DNA of 49,635 nt from Aigarchaeota archaeon (GTDB taxonomy: Archaea > Thermoproteota > Nitrososphaeria_A > Caldarchaeales > Wolframiiraptoraceae), in contig JANXDW010000029.1 in NCBI GenBank assembly GCA_025058515.1, forward strand, positions 1 to 49,635. The letters are read 5' to 3'. The notes under the pieces were generated by a model. It had not been told where the DNA came from, did not search any database, and worked only from the letters and a program-made list of their open reading frames with translations. Of the stretch, positions 8,829 through 18,166 are shown piece after piece (the first letter of the stretch is position 1; the number at the start of each line of letters is the position of its first letter). A program made the translations under genes and the position numbers.

Positions 8829-10442
8829 ATGGAAGAAGCAGTGCTTCAGAAGCTTGACATCAACAAGATCGTATCTCTTCTTAATATCCCATTTGATAGA
8901 GTAATCTCTATTAGCGTACACGGTCTATCTAAATCTCAAAGTATAGCTAATGTAAACTACTTCAAGCTCTTGATAGTCTTACGTGATAAAAGCATAAAGA
9001 TGAAATTGGTAAATAATAGAGTGGATGGCTCTCTAGTCTCGGTTACAGTTATTGAAGAATCTCTATTTAGGAGAGATTGCATCGATGAAGAGCTTGGGGG
9101 AGCTGCATCTCATCTACTCTTGATACCGTATATTCCATTGACTGGGGAAGAATTCTTGAAGAAGATGGAGTTGAGCTATCTTCGACACATCTCTATCGAG
9201 TCTCTTAAAAACCTAGTACTAGACTACAGGCTTACATCAACACTCCTCGTATTTACTCCAAACTATATACTTTACGATAAGTTGAAGAGGATCTCCATGG
9301 TCTATCCTCCTTCTAGAGTTCACATCAAGAATCTTACAGAAGCCGATATAAACATCTTGTTAAAGAAGTTGGAGAATGCTTTAGATACATTATTAAGTGA
9401 AGGCTTACTGGAGAGGTGCGGCTCTGGATATTCACCATCTAAAAAGTTTGTAGAACAAGTGCTCTCAGAGAAGACCTTGATCAAAAGTGCTGAAGACTTT
9501 GAACACATCTTTAGATTATATATCTCCGCTAAGCAGAATATTATCCTCGACTTTATAAGAAACATAAGCATCGATCTTTCAACTCTAACTATACCAAAGC
9601 TACCAGATGTTGAAGAATATCTATTCACTAAGACTGGGCTCGGTCTCCAACCACTCTCAATAAGATTGACTATAGAAGATTTTGTAAGAAGCTTGATAGG
9701 TGTTGATAATGAGACTATAAAAGTTAGAAGATTTGGAGGTATACTAAATGCAACCTATATTGCAGAGTTCTTTAAAGAGGGGAAGATGGAGAAGATATTC
9801 ATTAAGAAGTATCTTAACTGGTCTGATTTTAAGTGGATTGTTGCTTGGTTATGGGCTCTAGGGGTGAAAAACTTCTCAGTCTTAGCATCGACTAGAATGA
9901 GTAATGAAGTATTCTTCATAAATAAATTAGCTGAGCTGGGATTTAATACTGCTGAAGTCCTCCACATAAACTGGAAAGGGAAGATGATCTTCCAGAAATT
10001 TATCGAAGGAGAGAATACTGTCCAGTTTATTAAGAATAGGGGGCTGGATAAAGTAGGAGAAGTAGCTGAAAGATTAGGTATACTCCTTGCAAAACTCCAT
10101 AAAAACGATATCACTATAGGAGACTGTAATCCTTTCAGCTTCCTATTCACTAGAGATGGAGAGATATATTTAACAGACTTAGAACAATGTTCTCTAAAAG
10201 GTTTAAAACCATGGGATATAACAGAGCTAGTCTTCTATACTGCACACTATCTTCCAGTTAATAGAGCTGAAGAATTTGCATATGTATTTTCAAGAGAGTA
10301 TCTTGAGAATGGGGGGCAGGTAGAGGACGTAAAAGAGTCGACTGAGCAAAAATATACTAGGCTTCTAACACCTTTAACACCTATCTGGGTTCAATCAAGA
10401 ATCATTAAAGGAATATTGAAAGCAATAGATGAAAGAATGTAG
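8829..10442 (+). CDS. Kinase-fold-like protein with N-terminal extension
   Basis: A 537-residue protein. The last 250 residues resemble a small-molecule or Bud32-like kinase fold: a glycine-containing strand (RRFGGILNATYIAEFF), a candidate ATP lysine in KIFIKKYL, the core AERLGILLAKLHKN, a catalytic-loop-like IGDCNPFS (Gly431-Asp432) and TDLEQ (Asp450) in the DFG position. The usual His before the loop Asp is missing and the loop Asn is replaced by Ser437, so catalysis is uncertain. The N-terminal 270 residues are mixed alpha/beta with a possible winged helix (LEGLLERCGSGYSPSKKF-like segment near 190-210) and are not recognised. It stands alone with its own promoter. Confidence 0.6.
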   Translation: MEEAVLQKLDINKIVSLLNIPFDRVISISVHGLSKSQSIANVNYFKLLIVLRDKSIKMKLVNNRVDGSLVSVTVIEESLFRRDCIDEELGGAASHLLLIPYIPLTGEEFLKKMELSYLRHISIESLKNLVLDYRLTSTLLVFTPNYILYDKLKRISMVYPPSRVHIKNLTEADINILLKKLENALDTLLSEGLLERCGSGYSPSKKFVEQVLSEKTLIKSAEDFEHIFRLYISAKQNIILDFIRNISIDLSTLTIPKLPDVEEYLFTKTGLGLQPLSIRLTIEDFVRSLIGVDNETIKVRRFGGILNATYIAEFFKEGKMEKIFIKKYLNWSDFKWIVAWLWALGVKNFSVLASTRMSNEVFFINKLAELGFNTAEVLHINWKGKMIFQKFIEGENTVQFIKNRGLDKVGEVAERLGILLAKLHKNDITIGDCNPFSFLFTRDGEIYLTDLEQCSLKGLKPWDITELVFYTAHYLPVNRAEEFAYVFSREYLENGGQVEDVKESTEQKYTRLLTPLTPIWVQSRIIKGILKAIDERM

Positions 10443-10486
10443 AGGGAGAAAAAATTGTAGATAGTAGAGGGGTGATTATTCGTTTG

Positions 10487-10708
10487 CTATACTTTTCTCA
10501 GCTGATCTAGATCGAATTTTACTAATCTCTTTTTCTCAGAATTGTATAGGTATATTGTGTTATCATCTTCATCGGTAGTCATTCTATGGCTTCCATCGCA
10601 TAATGGGTAATTACTACTTAAGCCGCACATGCATATATGGACACTGTCTCCAGATGGAGTTTTGTGCACAAATGGTCTCTTAGCAGTATGTACAACTATC
10701 CGGGCCAT
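10487..10708 (-). CDS. CDGSH-type iron-sulfur protein
   Basis: A 73-residue protein with the CDGSH [2Fe-2S] motif: Cys26, Cys28, Cys37 and His41 in CMCGLSSNYPLCDGSH give the 3-Cys/1-His ligation of mitoNEET-like proteins. A single motif is present. Family members transfer clusters or electrons; archaeal stand-alone members are poorly characterised. It has no membrane anchor. It follows the nucleotidyltransferase genes on the same strand with about 60 bases between, and may be in the same transcription unit. Confidence 0.9.
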   Translation of the reverse strand: MARIVVHTAKRPFVHKTPSGDSVHICMCGLSSNYPLCDGSHRMTTDEDDNTIYLYNSEKKRLVKFDLDQLRKV

Positions 10709-10769
10709 AAAACTACTTTACAAGAGCTTAGGGATAATCTTAACTTACTTACTCATAAATAGGTCTAAA

Positions 10770-11780
10770 TCATGATATCAATTTTATATATTCTTTTCCA
10801 GCTGCTTCTATAGACCCGATCAAGATATTGTAAAATCTTCTGTTATTCCTTCTATCATAAACTTCTTCTAGTTTTCCATATACTTTTAATCTATCTCTAG
10901 GATGGAATAGAGCTATGTAAGATAGGTCGTAGCAAGTTAATCTTTCTATCCTATAGGATTCTCCATTCATCTCTGCAAGACCTTCTACAGAGTATACTGA
11001 TGGGGTGAAGCCTGAATCCACCGAGTCTACTACTTCTAGTTCTGCTCTAGCGATCCCTATCATCTTGTAGACTAGGTCTCCGTACTTTTCATTTATTTCA
11101 TCTTCTCTTCTAACACCGTGTACCGAGAACCCTACTCCACGATAATATCCTTTATGCCTTACCCTTAATGCAAGCTTCTCAGCATCACTTCTACTTATAG
11201 GATAGAACATGCTAAATCTTTCTAGAGAATCTCTAGGATTATAAAGCTCCAACTCTTCTATAGCTCTAATAACTTTCCAGAAGTTCTCTCTCCCATATAC
11301 TATTACATCTATATCTGATCTTTCATGATGAATATTCAAGAGTATTGAGCCTGTTAATCCGAAAAACTCTAAATCTACACCTCCATAATCATGTAAAACA
11401 AATACCAAGTCTATCAACAGCTGTTCTAAACGGTCTCTTCCATCTTTCTTCAACAAATTTCTTAAACCACTTAAACAACTATAATGTTTTGATATCTCAG
11501 ATAAAGGAGTAAAAAACATTTCAGCACTTATAGTTTCATCAAACTTAACGTAATTTGGCTTAAACTTTTTAAGATATTCTAAGGTATTCTTCAATTCATA
11601 CATACTGTAGTTTTTTAAGATCCGGGAGAAAGACTGTTCACCTCTCTTCCATGGACCGTTGCCAGGAGCATACTTTGGGTAAGCAAAGTATCCATCTGGT
11701 GGATGAACCTCTCCAACTATGCAGAAGATCCAGTTATCGTAAGTCTCTAAGAAATCGTGGTCTCTCGGCTGGAACACCAT
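10770..11780 (-). CDS. Nucleotidyltransferase-like protein, copy 1
   Basis: A 336-residue archaeal protein with a predicted nucleotidyltransferase (Pol beta-like) core: GSILL at 144-148 and the paired acidic residues Asp156 and Asp158 in SDIDVIVYG. The N-terminal 100 residues (VGEVHPPDGYFAYPKY) match the N-terminus of the next gene upstream and form a family-specific domain. A third catalytic carboxylate could be Asp or Glu in the VELVVD-like strand near 250, but is not assigned with confidence. ATG at 11780 has AGGTAG upstream. The substrate is unknown. Confidence 0.75.
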   Translation of the reverse strand: MVFQPRDHDFLETYDNWIFCIVGEVHPPDGYFAYPKYAPGNGPWKRGEQSFSRILKNYSMYELKNTLEYLKKFKPNYVKFDETISAEMFFTPLSEISKHYSCLSGLRNLLKKDGRDRLEQLLIDLVFVLHDYGGVDLEFFGLTGSILLNIHHERSDIDVIVYGRENFWKVIRAIEELELYNPRDSLERFSMFYPISRSDAEKLALRVRHKGYYRGVGFSVHGVRREDEINEKYGDLVYKMIGIARAELEVVDSVDSGFTPSVYSVEGLAEMNGESYRIERLTCYDLSYIALFHPRDRLKVYGKLEEVYDRRNNRRFYNILIGSIEAAGKEYIKLIS

Positions 11781-11942
11781 CTATACACTACCTTAATCAT
11801 TATAATCTTCTCTAGTATTAGAAGTATCTCTCACTAGATTAAAACTTTTAAATCATCAAAATCAAGATTCGCTAATTCATATAAACATATCTTCACAATA
11901 TTATCGAAAAATCTTTAACCAAGTTTATAGAGTTAATTCTTA

Positions 11943-11998
11943 GATGATGTGAGCGGGTAAATCGGACTTATCAGGATGAAGAATGATACCCGAGCTGA
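11943..11998 (+). ncRNA. Candidate C/D-box-like small RNA
   Basis: Within a 240-base gap, this stretch reads in order: a near-consensus C box (ATGATGT, 11944-11950), a weak D' (CTTA, 11967-11970), a C' with one mismatch (AGGATGA, 11973-11979) and a D box CTGA (11995-11998). Guide-length spacers of 16 and 15 bases lie between. A TATA-like TTTATAG at 11924-11930 lies upstream, although it places the start site slightly late. The terminal stem is weak. Alternatively CGGGTA (11954-11959) and TACCCG (11987-11992) could pair as a hairpin stem, giving a different structured RNA. Confidence 0.4.
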
Positions 11999-12023
11999 AA
12001 TATACATGTAAGATATCTCCATA

Positions 12024-12971
12024 CTAGATCTTCTCCAAGGGTAGGAGTCTATCTCTCTCATCATTTCCTATGAATATTCTGAAAGTTATCTCTCTACCTA
12101 TTCTTACTTCTTCAAGCCTACCTTCTACCTCCACCTTATCTCCAACATCTGCAAGTTCTGAAAATCTACTCCTCATAGACATAATATATGAGACTCTTGA
12201 AGCCTCGGTCTCTCCATAAAGTGTTTCTAGAATTTCTACGTTGTATAAGTTTGGAGTCGTTATGCTATATCTCGAACCAACTATTTTACATGTTAGAGTT
12301 GATCTACCGACATCTCTAACTTTCTGAGATGTTGTTTCCCAGTATTCACTAGGTAGTGGTACTATCTTCATAGTGTATAATCTATCTCTAAAGATTCCTG
12401 TTAATAGTTTTCTAGATTCTAGCTCTAGCCATCTCTCTGGAGGTATGGTGGAGTCGCTTCTAGTCTCAATTATCCAATCGGGTGATCTCACTGGCTTTAT
12501 AATCTCCTTAAACCTGAGCTCTCTCAAGAATTTGTAAAGCTTCTGTCCAGCTTCTAATCCATAGACTACCAAGTCTATATCTGAGTCAAAGCTATCTAGT
12601 CTTAAAAGTATAGATCCAGATACTCCAACCTCTATATCTATTGATGATTCTATCATCTTCTTAAATGCTATAGCATCTCTAGCAGGTTCTGTAGAGACTT
12701 CATAGAATTCTAGTGGATTGTATATTCTCTTAACATCACTTAATGGTACTACTGGAGTGATCTGACCAGTAAAATCAAGCTTCTCTAAATATTTAGGCTT
12801 ATTTTTCTCTAAGTATTTTATAGATTCTCTAAGACTTCTTATTCTATGATACTTACCTTCAGTAGATTTTGTGTAGACTGGTATGGCGATTACCTTGTCT
12901 AGAGGGTGTAGAACTCCTTTAACAGCATAAATATCTCCATCTACATTAAGATAGAATCCTTCAAGAACCAC
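12024..12971 (-). CDS. Nucleotidyltransferase-like protein, copy 2
   Basis: A 315-residue paralogue of the neighbouring 336-residue protein. The N-terminal domain (VKGVLHPLDKVIAIPVY, followed by GKYHRIRSL) precedes the nucleotidyltransferase core with Gly119-Ser120 and Asp131/Asp133 in SDIDLVVYG. The start is GTG at 12971, preceded by GGGGGAG. The C-terminal 90 residues end in a short beta-rich segment (GDKVEVEGRLEEVRIGRE) also seen in the paralogue. The tandem arrangement with two diverged copies suggests distinct substrates or a heteromer; neither is identified. Confidence 0.75.
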   Translation of the reverse strand: MVLEGFYLNVDGDIYAVKGVLHPLDKVIAIPVYTKSTEGKYHRIRSLRESIKYLEKNKPKYLEKLDFTGQITPVVPLSDVKRIYNPLEFYEVSTEPARDAIAFKKMIESSIDIEVGVSGSILLRLDSFDSDIDLVVYGLEAGQKLYKFLRELRFKEIIKPVRSPDWIIETRSDSTIPPERWLELESRKLLTGIFRDRLYTMKIVPLPSEYWETTSQKVRDVGRSTLTCKIVGSRYSITTPNLYNVEILETLYGETEASRVSYIMSMRSRFSELADVGDKVEVEGRLEEVRIGREITFRIFIGNDERDRLLPLEKI

Positions 12972-13134
12972 TGGTACTCTCCCCCATAAATCGAGATAAT
13001 CTCAAATGATAAATCTTATACTATCTACATAATCTTTACCTTTACGGCTTCTACACATCTATGCTTAAACTAGAATTGAGTAGCTTGAAGCAGATGCTTA
13101 TCTTTTCCAACTATCTACATACCTACTTGATCCT

Positions 13135-15660
13135 TCAAGTCTTCCTTAAAATTCTTCTAATACTTCTCCTAACTAATACTACTATGACAATTATAATTAT
13201 TATCGAGATAGCTAGTACAGCGATACCTAAGATGTCTGAGATACTCAGACCTAAACCAGCTAAGCTGACGTAGTCCAGCTTGATCTCTATCGACCCACCT
13301 GGTCCTACTCTCTCAGAACCCGATAATCCTCTACTACTTACATATGCATCGTATAATGGTAGCTTGACTACATCTTTGAAGAATGCTATACCATTTTGGT
13401 CAGTCTTCTGATTAGATAGGAGGACTCCGAAATGGCTTAAATAAACCTCAGCTCCTTGTATCGGGTTTCCCAAGAGATCTACAACTCTAACTGTAACGAA
13501 TGCTTTCTCTAAACTATATCTTAGTATCTGTCCTTTGAATTCTGTTTCTTGACTTATGACGACAAGCTTTGTGTACGGGTGATATATCGTTACCCTATAG
13601 TTTGAGAAGAACTGTTTTTCCAGTAATGCTGTACCATTATGATCTGTGAAAGCATTCATACTTCCTCCAGCCAAGTCTACTACTTCTATCTCAGCTTTCT
13701 CAACAGGTTTTCCATCACTCCACTTGACATCAATCTTCATGTCAGCTACGGGAAGCACTATCTCGCTTATCTCATACAATTCTTTAGTCTTCATAGTCTT
13801 ATTCAGTAACTCTCTACCTACTGAAATATCAGTTATAACTAGCTTACATAATCCTTCTGGAACATACTCTATCCTCAGATTCTTTACTGCTTTATCTTTA
13901 AACATTCTGCCTAAAGGATCTAGAAATGTGTAGTTTGCTGGGTATTCTTTACCATTGTAATCGATTAACCTTATGTTTATATCGTATATGACCGCCCTCA
14001 AGACTTTTTCCATAGAACCTTCAACAACTATCTTCCCTCTATATACTTCTATTCCAAGCCATTCTCCTAAAACCTCATACTCATCTCTAGGTACTCCTGA
14101 GAATACGGTATATCCTCCTTCACCTGTTCTCGAAGATGCTGGTCCAAGTCTTAGAATGACGTCTGCTACTGGTCTCCCAGTCATGCTCTCAACCTTGAGC
14201 TTAACAGAATGTATCGGTAACTGTATGAATCTCTTCTCGCCTGGTCTGAATACATCAGTGTGCTCAACGAGGTTTTTGAATAATTTTGAGTAATTAACCA
14301 CTCTAATGTTATAGTCTAGTATCGGTAGCTGGCTAATATTTAGTAATCCTGTTCTAGAGTATATGTTTCCGAAGCTCGTCTCAAGGTTAGGTCCAATCAC
14401 GGTGAAGTTTGCTCCAACACTATTTCCACCTGTATCGACGGCTTGAACTATCAAGTCTCCCACGGGAAGCTTCAGAACATGCTCTACCGCAGGCCTAGTC
14501 ATCCAAGGATATATCGTTGGATGATACCCTGTCCAGAGCCATCCATCAAATACTTTGACACCTTTCCAGAAGATCTGAGCTGTATGATTTCCTTGGGGGA
14601 CCATTAGATATACGGCTTCTCCATTCTCAGCGATCTTTTCAAACCCGTCAAACATTACTAATGCTCTATTCAGTGGTCTTCCGTAAACGTCTATAGGCTT
14701 TATCCTCAATGTGAATAGGCTAGTCTTGAGAATTTTAGATCTAGCGAGGTCATATGCCCAGTGTTGCTCGAACTGTATGAATGGGTATTCCTGAGTATAA
14801 CTACTATTCCAGTATACCGCTACCTCGTATTTATCATCGTAGAGTCTGTGAATCTTTAGTGTTCCATTTTCAGGGGTAATGTACTCTCTCTTCTCGTAGT
14901 AGTACATCAATCTAGTTATGATTACTTTAGCGTTTGGTACAGGGTTTAGACCATCGAAATCTGTGATGGTTAAGTTGAATGTTCTGTATGGAAGTATATC
15001 TACACGATTCTCAGCTACTGGATAACTTTCAAGGGTATATTCAAACCATCCTGGTAAGATCACTCTTACATCCACTATAGGTTTCATAGAGATCTCTTCA
15101 CTGGGTATATCTTCTGGAATGTATACTCTAAAGCTTAAGATTGTACTCGATTTAGGATCTACTCCATGGAGTATGTAGTTTATGGGGTTAAATGCTTCAA
15201 GAGTTCTCTTTGAGGTATTCCAGAAAGTCATTCTTCTTCCAATCTCTTGGAATGGAAACCACAATCCGACCCCAACTATATCGATTTTCGACCCAGTACA
15301 TGAATCAAATACCGTTAAGCTGTAATCTCCATATCTATCTCCAGCATACCCCCAGAGATTCTTAACCTTCAAATCATATCCTCTTATCCACTCCATCTTT
15401 TCCATCTCTTCCGCTCTCTTAACCAACTCGTTAACTACTTTCTCACTAACAGACTTCAACTCTACGAAGAAGTTTTCTCTAGCACTACAGTCCATGTTGG
15501 TTATGTTCACGTAAACTTTACCCCATTCTCCCATGTATAACTCACTTGGAAGTATGATAATCTTTAAGTTCCATGTAGGCTGAGCTGAAGCCTCAAACAC
15601 TGTTGTGAAAGCTGAGGCCGAGAGTATTAAGATCATGAGTGAGAGTATCTTGAGTTTCAA
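13135..15660 (-). CDS. Large signal-anchored surface protein with repeated beta domains
   Basis: An 841-residue protein with an N-terminal signal peptide (about 26 residues ending ASA), a long extracellular region and one C-terminal membrane helix (near 803-825) followed by a basic tail (RRSIRRILRKT). The ectodomain has repeated Ig-like or carboxypeptidase-regulatory-type modules of about 80-90 residues: recurring phrases are PVPNAKV, PLNRALVMF, PVADVILRL, PVEKAEIEV and PIQGAEVYL, each followed by a Gly-rich turn. Such repeats form stalk-like surface proteins, often S-layer associated. The start is TTG at 15660 with GGGGGAG close upstream. No enzymatic motif is seen. Confidence 0.75.
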   Translation of the reverse strand: MKLKILSLMILILSASAFTTVFEASAQPTWNLKIIILPSELYMGEWGKVYVNITNMDCSARENFFVELKSVSEKVVNELVKRAEEMEKMEWIRGYDLKVKNLWGYAGDRYGDYSLTVFDSCTGSKIDIVGVGLWFPFQEIGRRMTFWNTSKRTLEAFNPINYILHGVDPKSSTILSFRVYIPEDIPSEEISMKPIVDVRVILPGWFEYTLESYPVAENRVDILPYRTFNLTITDFDGLNPVPNAKVIITRLMYYYEKREYITPENGTLKIHRLYDDKYEVAVYWNSSYTQEYPFIQFEQHWAYDLARSKILKTSLFTLRIKPIDVYGRPLNRALVMFDGFEKIAENGEAVYLMVPQGNHTAQIFWKGVKVFDGWLWTGYHPTIYPWMTRPAVEHVLKLPVGDLIVQAVDTGGNSVGANFTVIGPNLETSFGNIYSRTGLLNISQLPILDYNIRVVNYSKLFKNLVEHTDVFRPGEKRFIQLPIHSVKLKVESMTGRPVADVILRLGPASSRTGEGGYTVFSGVPRDEYEVLGEWLGIEVYRGKIVVEGSMEKVLRAVIYDINIRLIDYNGKEYPANYTFLDPLGRMFKDKAVKNLRIEYVPEGLCKLVITDISVGRELLNKTMKTKELYEISEIVLPVADMKIDVKWSDGKPVEKAEIEVVDLAGGSMNAFTDHNGTALLEKQFFSNYRVTIYHPYTKLVVISQETEFKGQILRYSLEKAFVTVRVVDLLGNPIQGAEVYLSHFGVLLSNQKTDQNGIAFFKDVVKLPLYDAYVSSRGLSGSERVGPGGSIEIKLDYVSLAGLGLSISDILGIAVLAISIIIIIVIVVLVRRSIRRILRKT

Positions 15661-15957
15661 TCATCTCCCCCCAGACCATATTCTAGATAACAATATCTAT
15701 GAAGAATTAAATTAAGATATTGGATGAATCTTTCTAAAAGTGTTCTATCCAGATAGATTTTCATCTCATACTTTAGATAGCTTCCTACCTTCAATTCTTA
15801 CAGAGATCATACGCATACATGATAATAAGAATTAATCTATATCTGCTTACTCTCTAAAGATTAACTTAACCCTACATCTCAACATCCATTTTATAATCGA
15901 GCGTTATTCGGTACTCTAGGAAAAAGATAATATCGAGCACTCTGTAGATCAATATGT
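15661..15957. other. Intergenic region between divergent genes
   Basis: About 300 bases with no convincing reading frame. It holds the promoter of the surface-protein gene on one side and a TATA-like TTTTATAAT near 15890 on the other, some 65 bases before the methyltransferase start. No repeat or structured RNA signature was found. Confidence 0.5.
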
Positions 15958-16650
15958 TTGAAGAATACTAGAAGATTCTATATTAGAGATTTTGAGATCG
16001 AGCTTTTAATTGATTCTAAGGTCTATAAACCATCATTTACGAGCATGCTCATTGCTAGAAATATACCAGATCTAGATGGGTTAGATGTTCTTGACATAGG
16101 TACAGGCTCAGGTATACTATCTATAATTGCTTCAAGACTTAATGCTCGTAGAATTATAGCAACAGACATATCTGTCAGAGCCTTGAATAATGCTTATGAG
16201 AATTTCAAGATAAATAATGTATGGAATGTCGAGCTTAGACTTGGAAGTGTTTTTGAACCTGTAGAAGATGAAGAATTTGATATAATAATTTCAAATCCAC
16301 CTATGACGCCTTCTCATCAACCTTTGCCTAGATATACTTGGGGTGGTCTTGATGGAAGATGGGTTCTAGATGAGATTATTCGAGGAGCTCCCAAACATCT
16401 GAAGAATGGTGGAAGATTAATCATCCCGACCATCTCGCTTGTAGGCATAGAGAAGACTTATAGACTGTTGAGAGATATAGGCTTCAAGATCAGAGTTCTA
16501 GATTATGGTTATCATCCCTTTAGTAGGAGGCTCATGAATTTGAAAAAGTATATCGATAGGTTAGATTGTGCTGATTATTTTTATGACAATCATGGAAGAC
16601 CTTGTTGGAGAGTAGTTCTTTATGAAGCTACTATGCTAAAGCATCACTAA
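15958..16650 (+). CDS. SAM-dependent methyltransferase, small-domain (MTS) type
   Basis: A 230-residue Rossmann-fold methyltransferase. The SAM-binding motif I is VLDIGTGSGILSI, the acidic residue of motif II is in ATDISVRALNNA, and motif IV reads ISNPPM, the NPPx signature of N-methyltransferases such as HemK/PrmC or RsmC-like enzymes. Upstream ATG 15954 is out of frame and hits a stop after five codons, so the TTG at 15958 is the best start. Substrate likely an amide or base nitrogen; which one is not determined. The 3' end overlaps the convergent aminotransferase by 20 bases. Confidence 0.82.
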   Translation: MKNTRRFYIRDFEIELLIDSKVYKPSFTSMLIARNIPDLDGLDVLDIGTGSGILSIIASRLNARRIIATDISVRALNNAYENFKINNVWNVELRLGSVFEPVEDEEFDIIISNPPMTPSHQPLPRYTWGGLDGRWVLDEIIRGAPKHLKNGGRLIIPTISLVGIEKTYRLLRDIGFKIRVLDYGYHPFSRRLMNLKKYIDRLDCADYFYDNHGRPCWRVVLYEATMLKHH

Positions 16651-17818
16651 TCGCTTTTCCAAGTCTCCTAATACCTTTCCGTATATTCTCTATCGAGTTC
16701 GCGAAACACATTCTAATGTATCCTTCACCATAGCTTCCCATGGCCGTACCATGTAGAAACGCAACACCATATCTCTCAATTAGATCCAGTACAAACTGTT
16801 CAGAAGTTCTTCCATCCTTCTCAAATACACGGCTTACATCTATAAATGCGTAGAAAGCTCCAGAAGGTTTTGTAAACCTTATCCCATCTATTTTCGATAG
16901 TTCTTCTACTACAGCATTCCTCCTCTTCTCATATTCTCTAACCATCTGGTAAACAGGTTCCTGAGGACCGCGGAGAGCGGATATGGCAGCATGTTGAACA
17001 AATGACGCTGGACACGAGGTCATTATATTGAGCAGTTTAACAATATATGGGTAGATTTCCTTAGAGACCGCTAGGTATCCAATCCTCCAACCAGTCATAG
17101 CATATCTTTTTGAAAATCCATCTACTAAAATTACTTTATCTATATCTGAGGCATAGTTGAGGGGGGATTGATGTTTTAATCCATCGAAGAGTATTGGACG
17201 ATATATCTCATCTGATAGAATATAGAATCCATGGTCTTCAGCAAGCTCAACTACTCCCCTGACCTCTTCACTAGACATAGTAGATCCACATGGATTGTTC
17301 GGTGAATTCAATACTACTATCTTGGTCTTAGGAGTTATCATCTCAGCTAGTTTATCGGGTTTAATAGAGAAATTATCTTCTAGTACGAGTTTGTAGGGTA
17401 CGGTTTTTGCACCTGCATATTCTGCAGCAGAAGAGTATGCTGGATAACCTGGATTAGGGTAGATTACTTCATCTCCTTCATTTAAGATAGCGAGCATAGC
17501 AGCAACTATGGCTTGCTTAGCTCCAATTGTTACTGCTATATTATTCCTCCAATCGTAATCTATACCATAGATTTCTTTAAGATGTTCTACGATAGCTTCT
17601 CTAAGCTCTGGTATACCAGGTGTTGGAGTATAATGAGTCTCACCTCTTCTTAATGCTTCTATCCCCGCTTCTTTAATGTGTTGAGGGGTATCGAAATCCG
17701 GTTCACCTATCTCTAGATGTACTACGTCTACTCCTTTCTTCTCAACCATCTTTGCTTTCTCGAGAACTATAAAAGCTGCTTCAGCTTTTAAATTAACTAC
17801 ACGAGAAGATAATTTCAT
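16631..17818 (-). CDS. Pyridoxal-phosphate aminotransferase, class I/II
   Basis: A 395-residue aspartate-aminotransferase-like enzyme (fold type I). Landmarks are EIGEPDFDTP, GAKQAI, NSPNNPCG, SDEIYRP with the PLP-ring Asp, and SKRYAMTGWRIGY containing the Schiff-base Lys (residue 237 from this start). It probably moves an amino group between aspartate, or an aromatic or branched-chain amino acid, and 2-oxoglutarate; specificity cannot be read. Start: the ATG at 17818 matches the family N-terminus MKLSSRVV; an ATG at 17833 would add five residues. It overlaps the convergent methyltransferase by 20 bases. Confidence 0.93.
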   Translation of the reverse strand: MKLSSRVVNLKAEAAFIVLEKAKMVEKKGVDVVHLEIGEPDFDTPQHIKEAGIEALRRGETHYTPTPGIPELREAIVEHLKEIYGIDYDWRNNIAVTIGAKQAIVAAMLAILNEGDEVIYPNPGYPAYSSAAEYAGAKTVPYKLVLEDNFSIKPDKLAEMITPKTKIVVLNSPNNPCGSTMSSEEVRGVVELAEDHGFYILSDEIYRPILFDGLKHQSPLNYASDIDKVILVDGFSKRYAMTGWRIGYLAVSKEIYPYIVKLLNIMTSCPASFVQHAAISALRGPQEPVYQMVREYEKRRNAVVEELSKIDGIRFTKPSGAFYAFIDVSRVFEKDGRTSEQFVLDLIERYGVAFLHGTAMGSYGEGYIRMCFANSIENIRKGIRRLGKAISDALA

Positions 17819-18166
17819 AGAACACCACATCATAATTATAATTTGGAATAATTAAATTTAGTGTTATTCTTCTAAGTATCGATATCCTAAATCTGTACAG
17901 AGTACTCTATTGATCAATATTTTGCTTCTTAGAATTTGTACAATACCGATCAAATCTGAGCAGCTGAATAGTATTCTAGGTGAGTAATAAAAAACATATA
18001 GAAAAAATAACTGGTAAATTCATGTACACAAGGTACATTAGTAGTGTTAACCATTATAGAGAACGCTAGATTACTCTCTCAGCATAGTAGGATAGTAACT
18101 TAAATTTAGTTAGAGTAGAGATAAGTTTTTAGCATCTGCATGATAACAATTTTATGGTAATGGAGA
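17819..18166. other. Intergenic region with a perfect inverted repeat
   Basis: About 350 bases without a credible gene. The region is AT-rich and holds the RIO1 promoter (an AACAATTTTA TATA-like block about 25 bases before 18167) and a perfect inverted repeat ATGTAC-ACAAG-GTACAT at 18022-18038. The repeat could be an operator; nothing links it to a specific regulator. Confidence 0.5.

Noticed and set aside
13061-13273. Rightward 70-codon frame over the end of the surface-protein gene
   Set aside because: It is low in complexity (Leu/Ile/Thr) and antisense to the membrane anchor of the long minus-strand gene, so it is a shadow.
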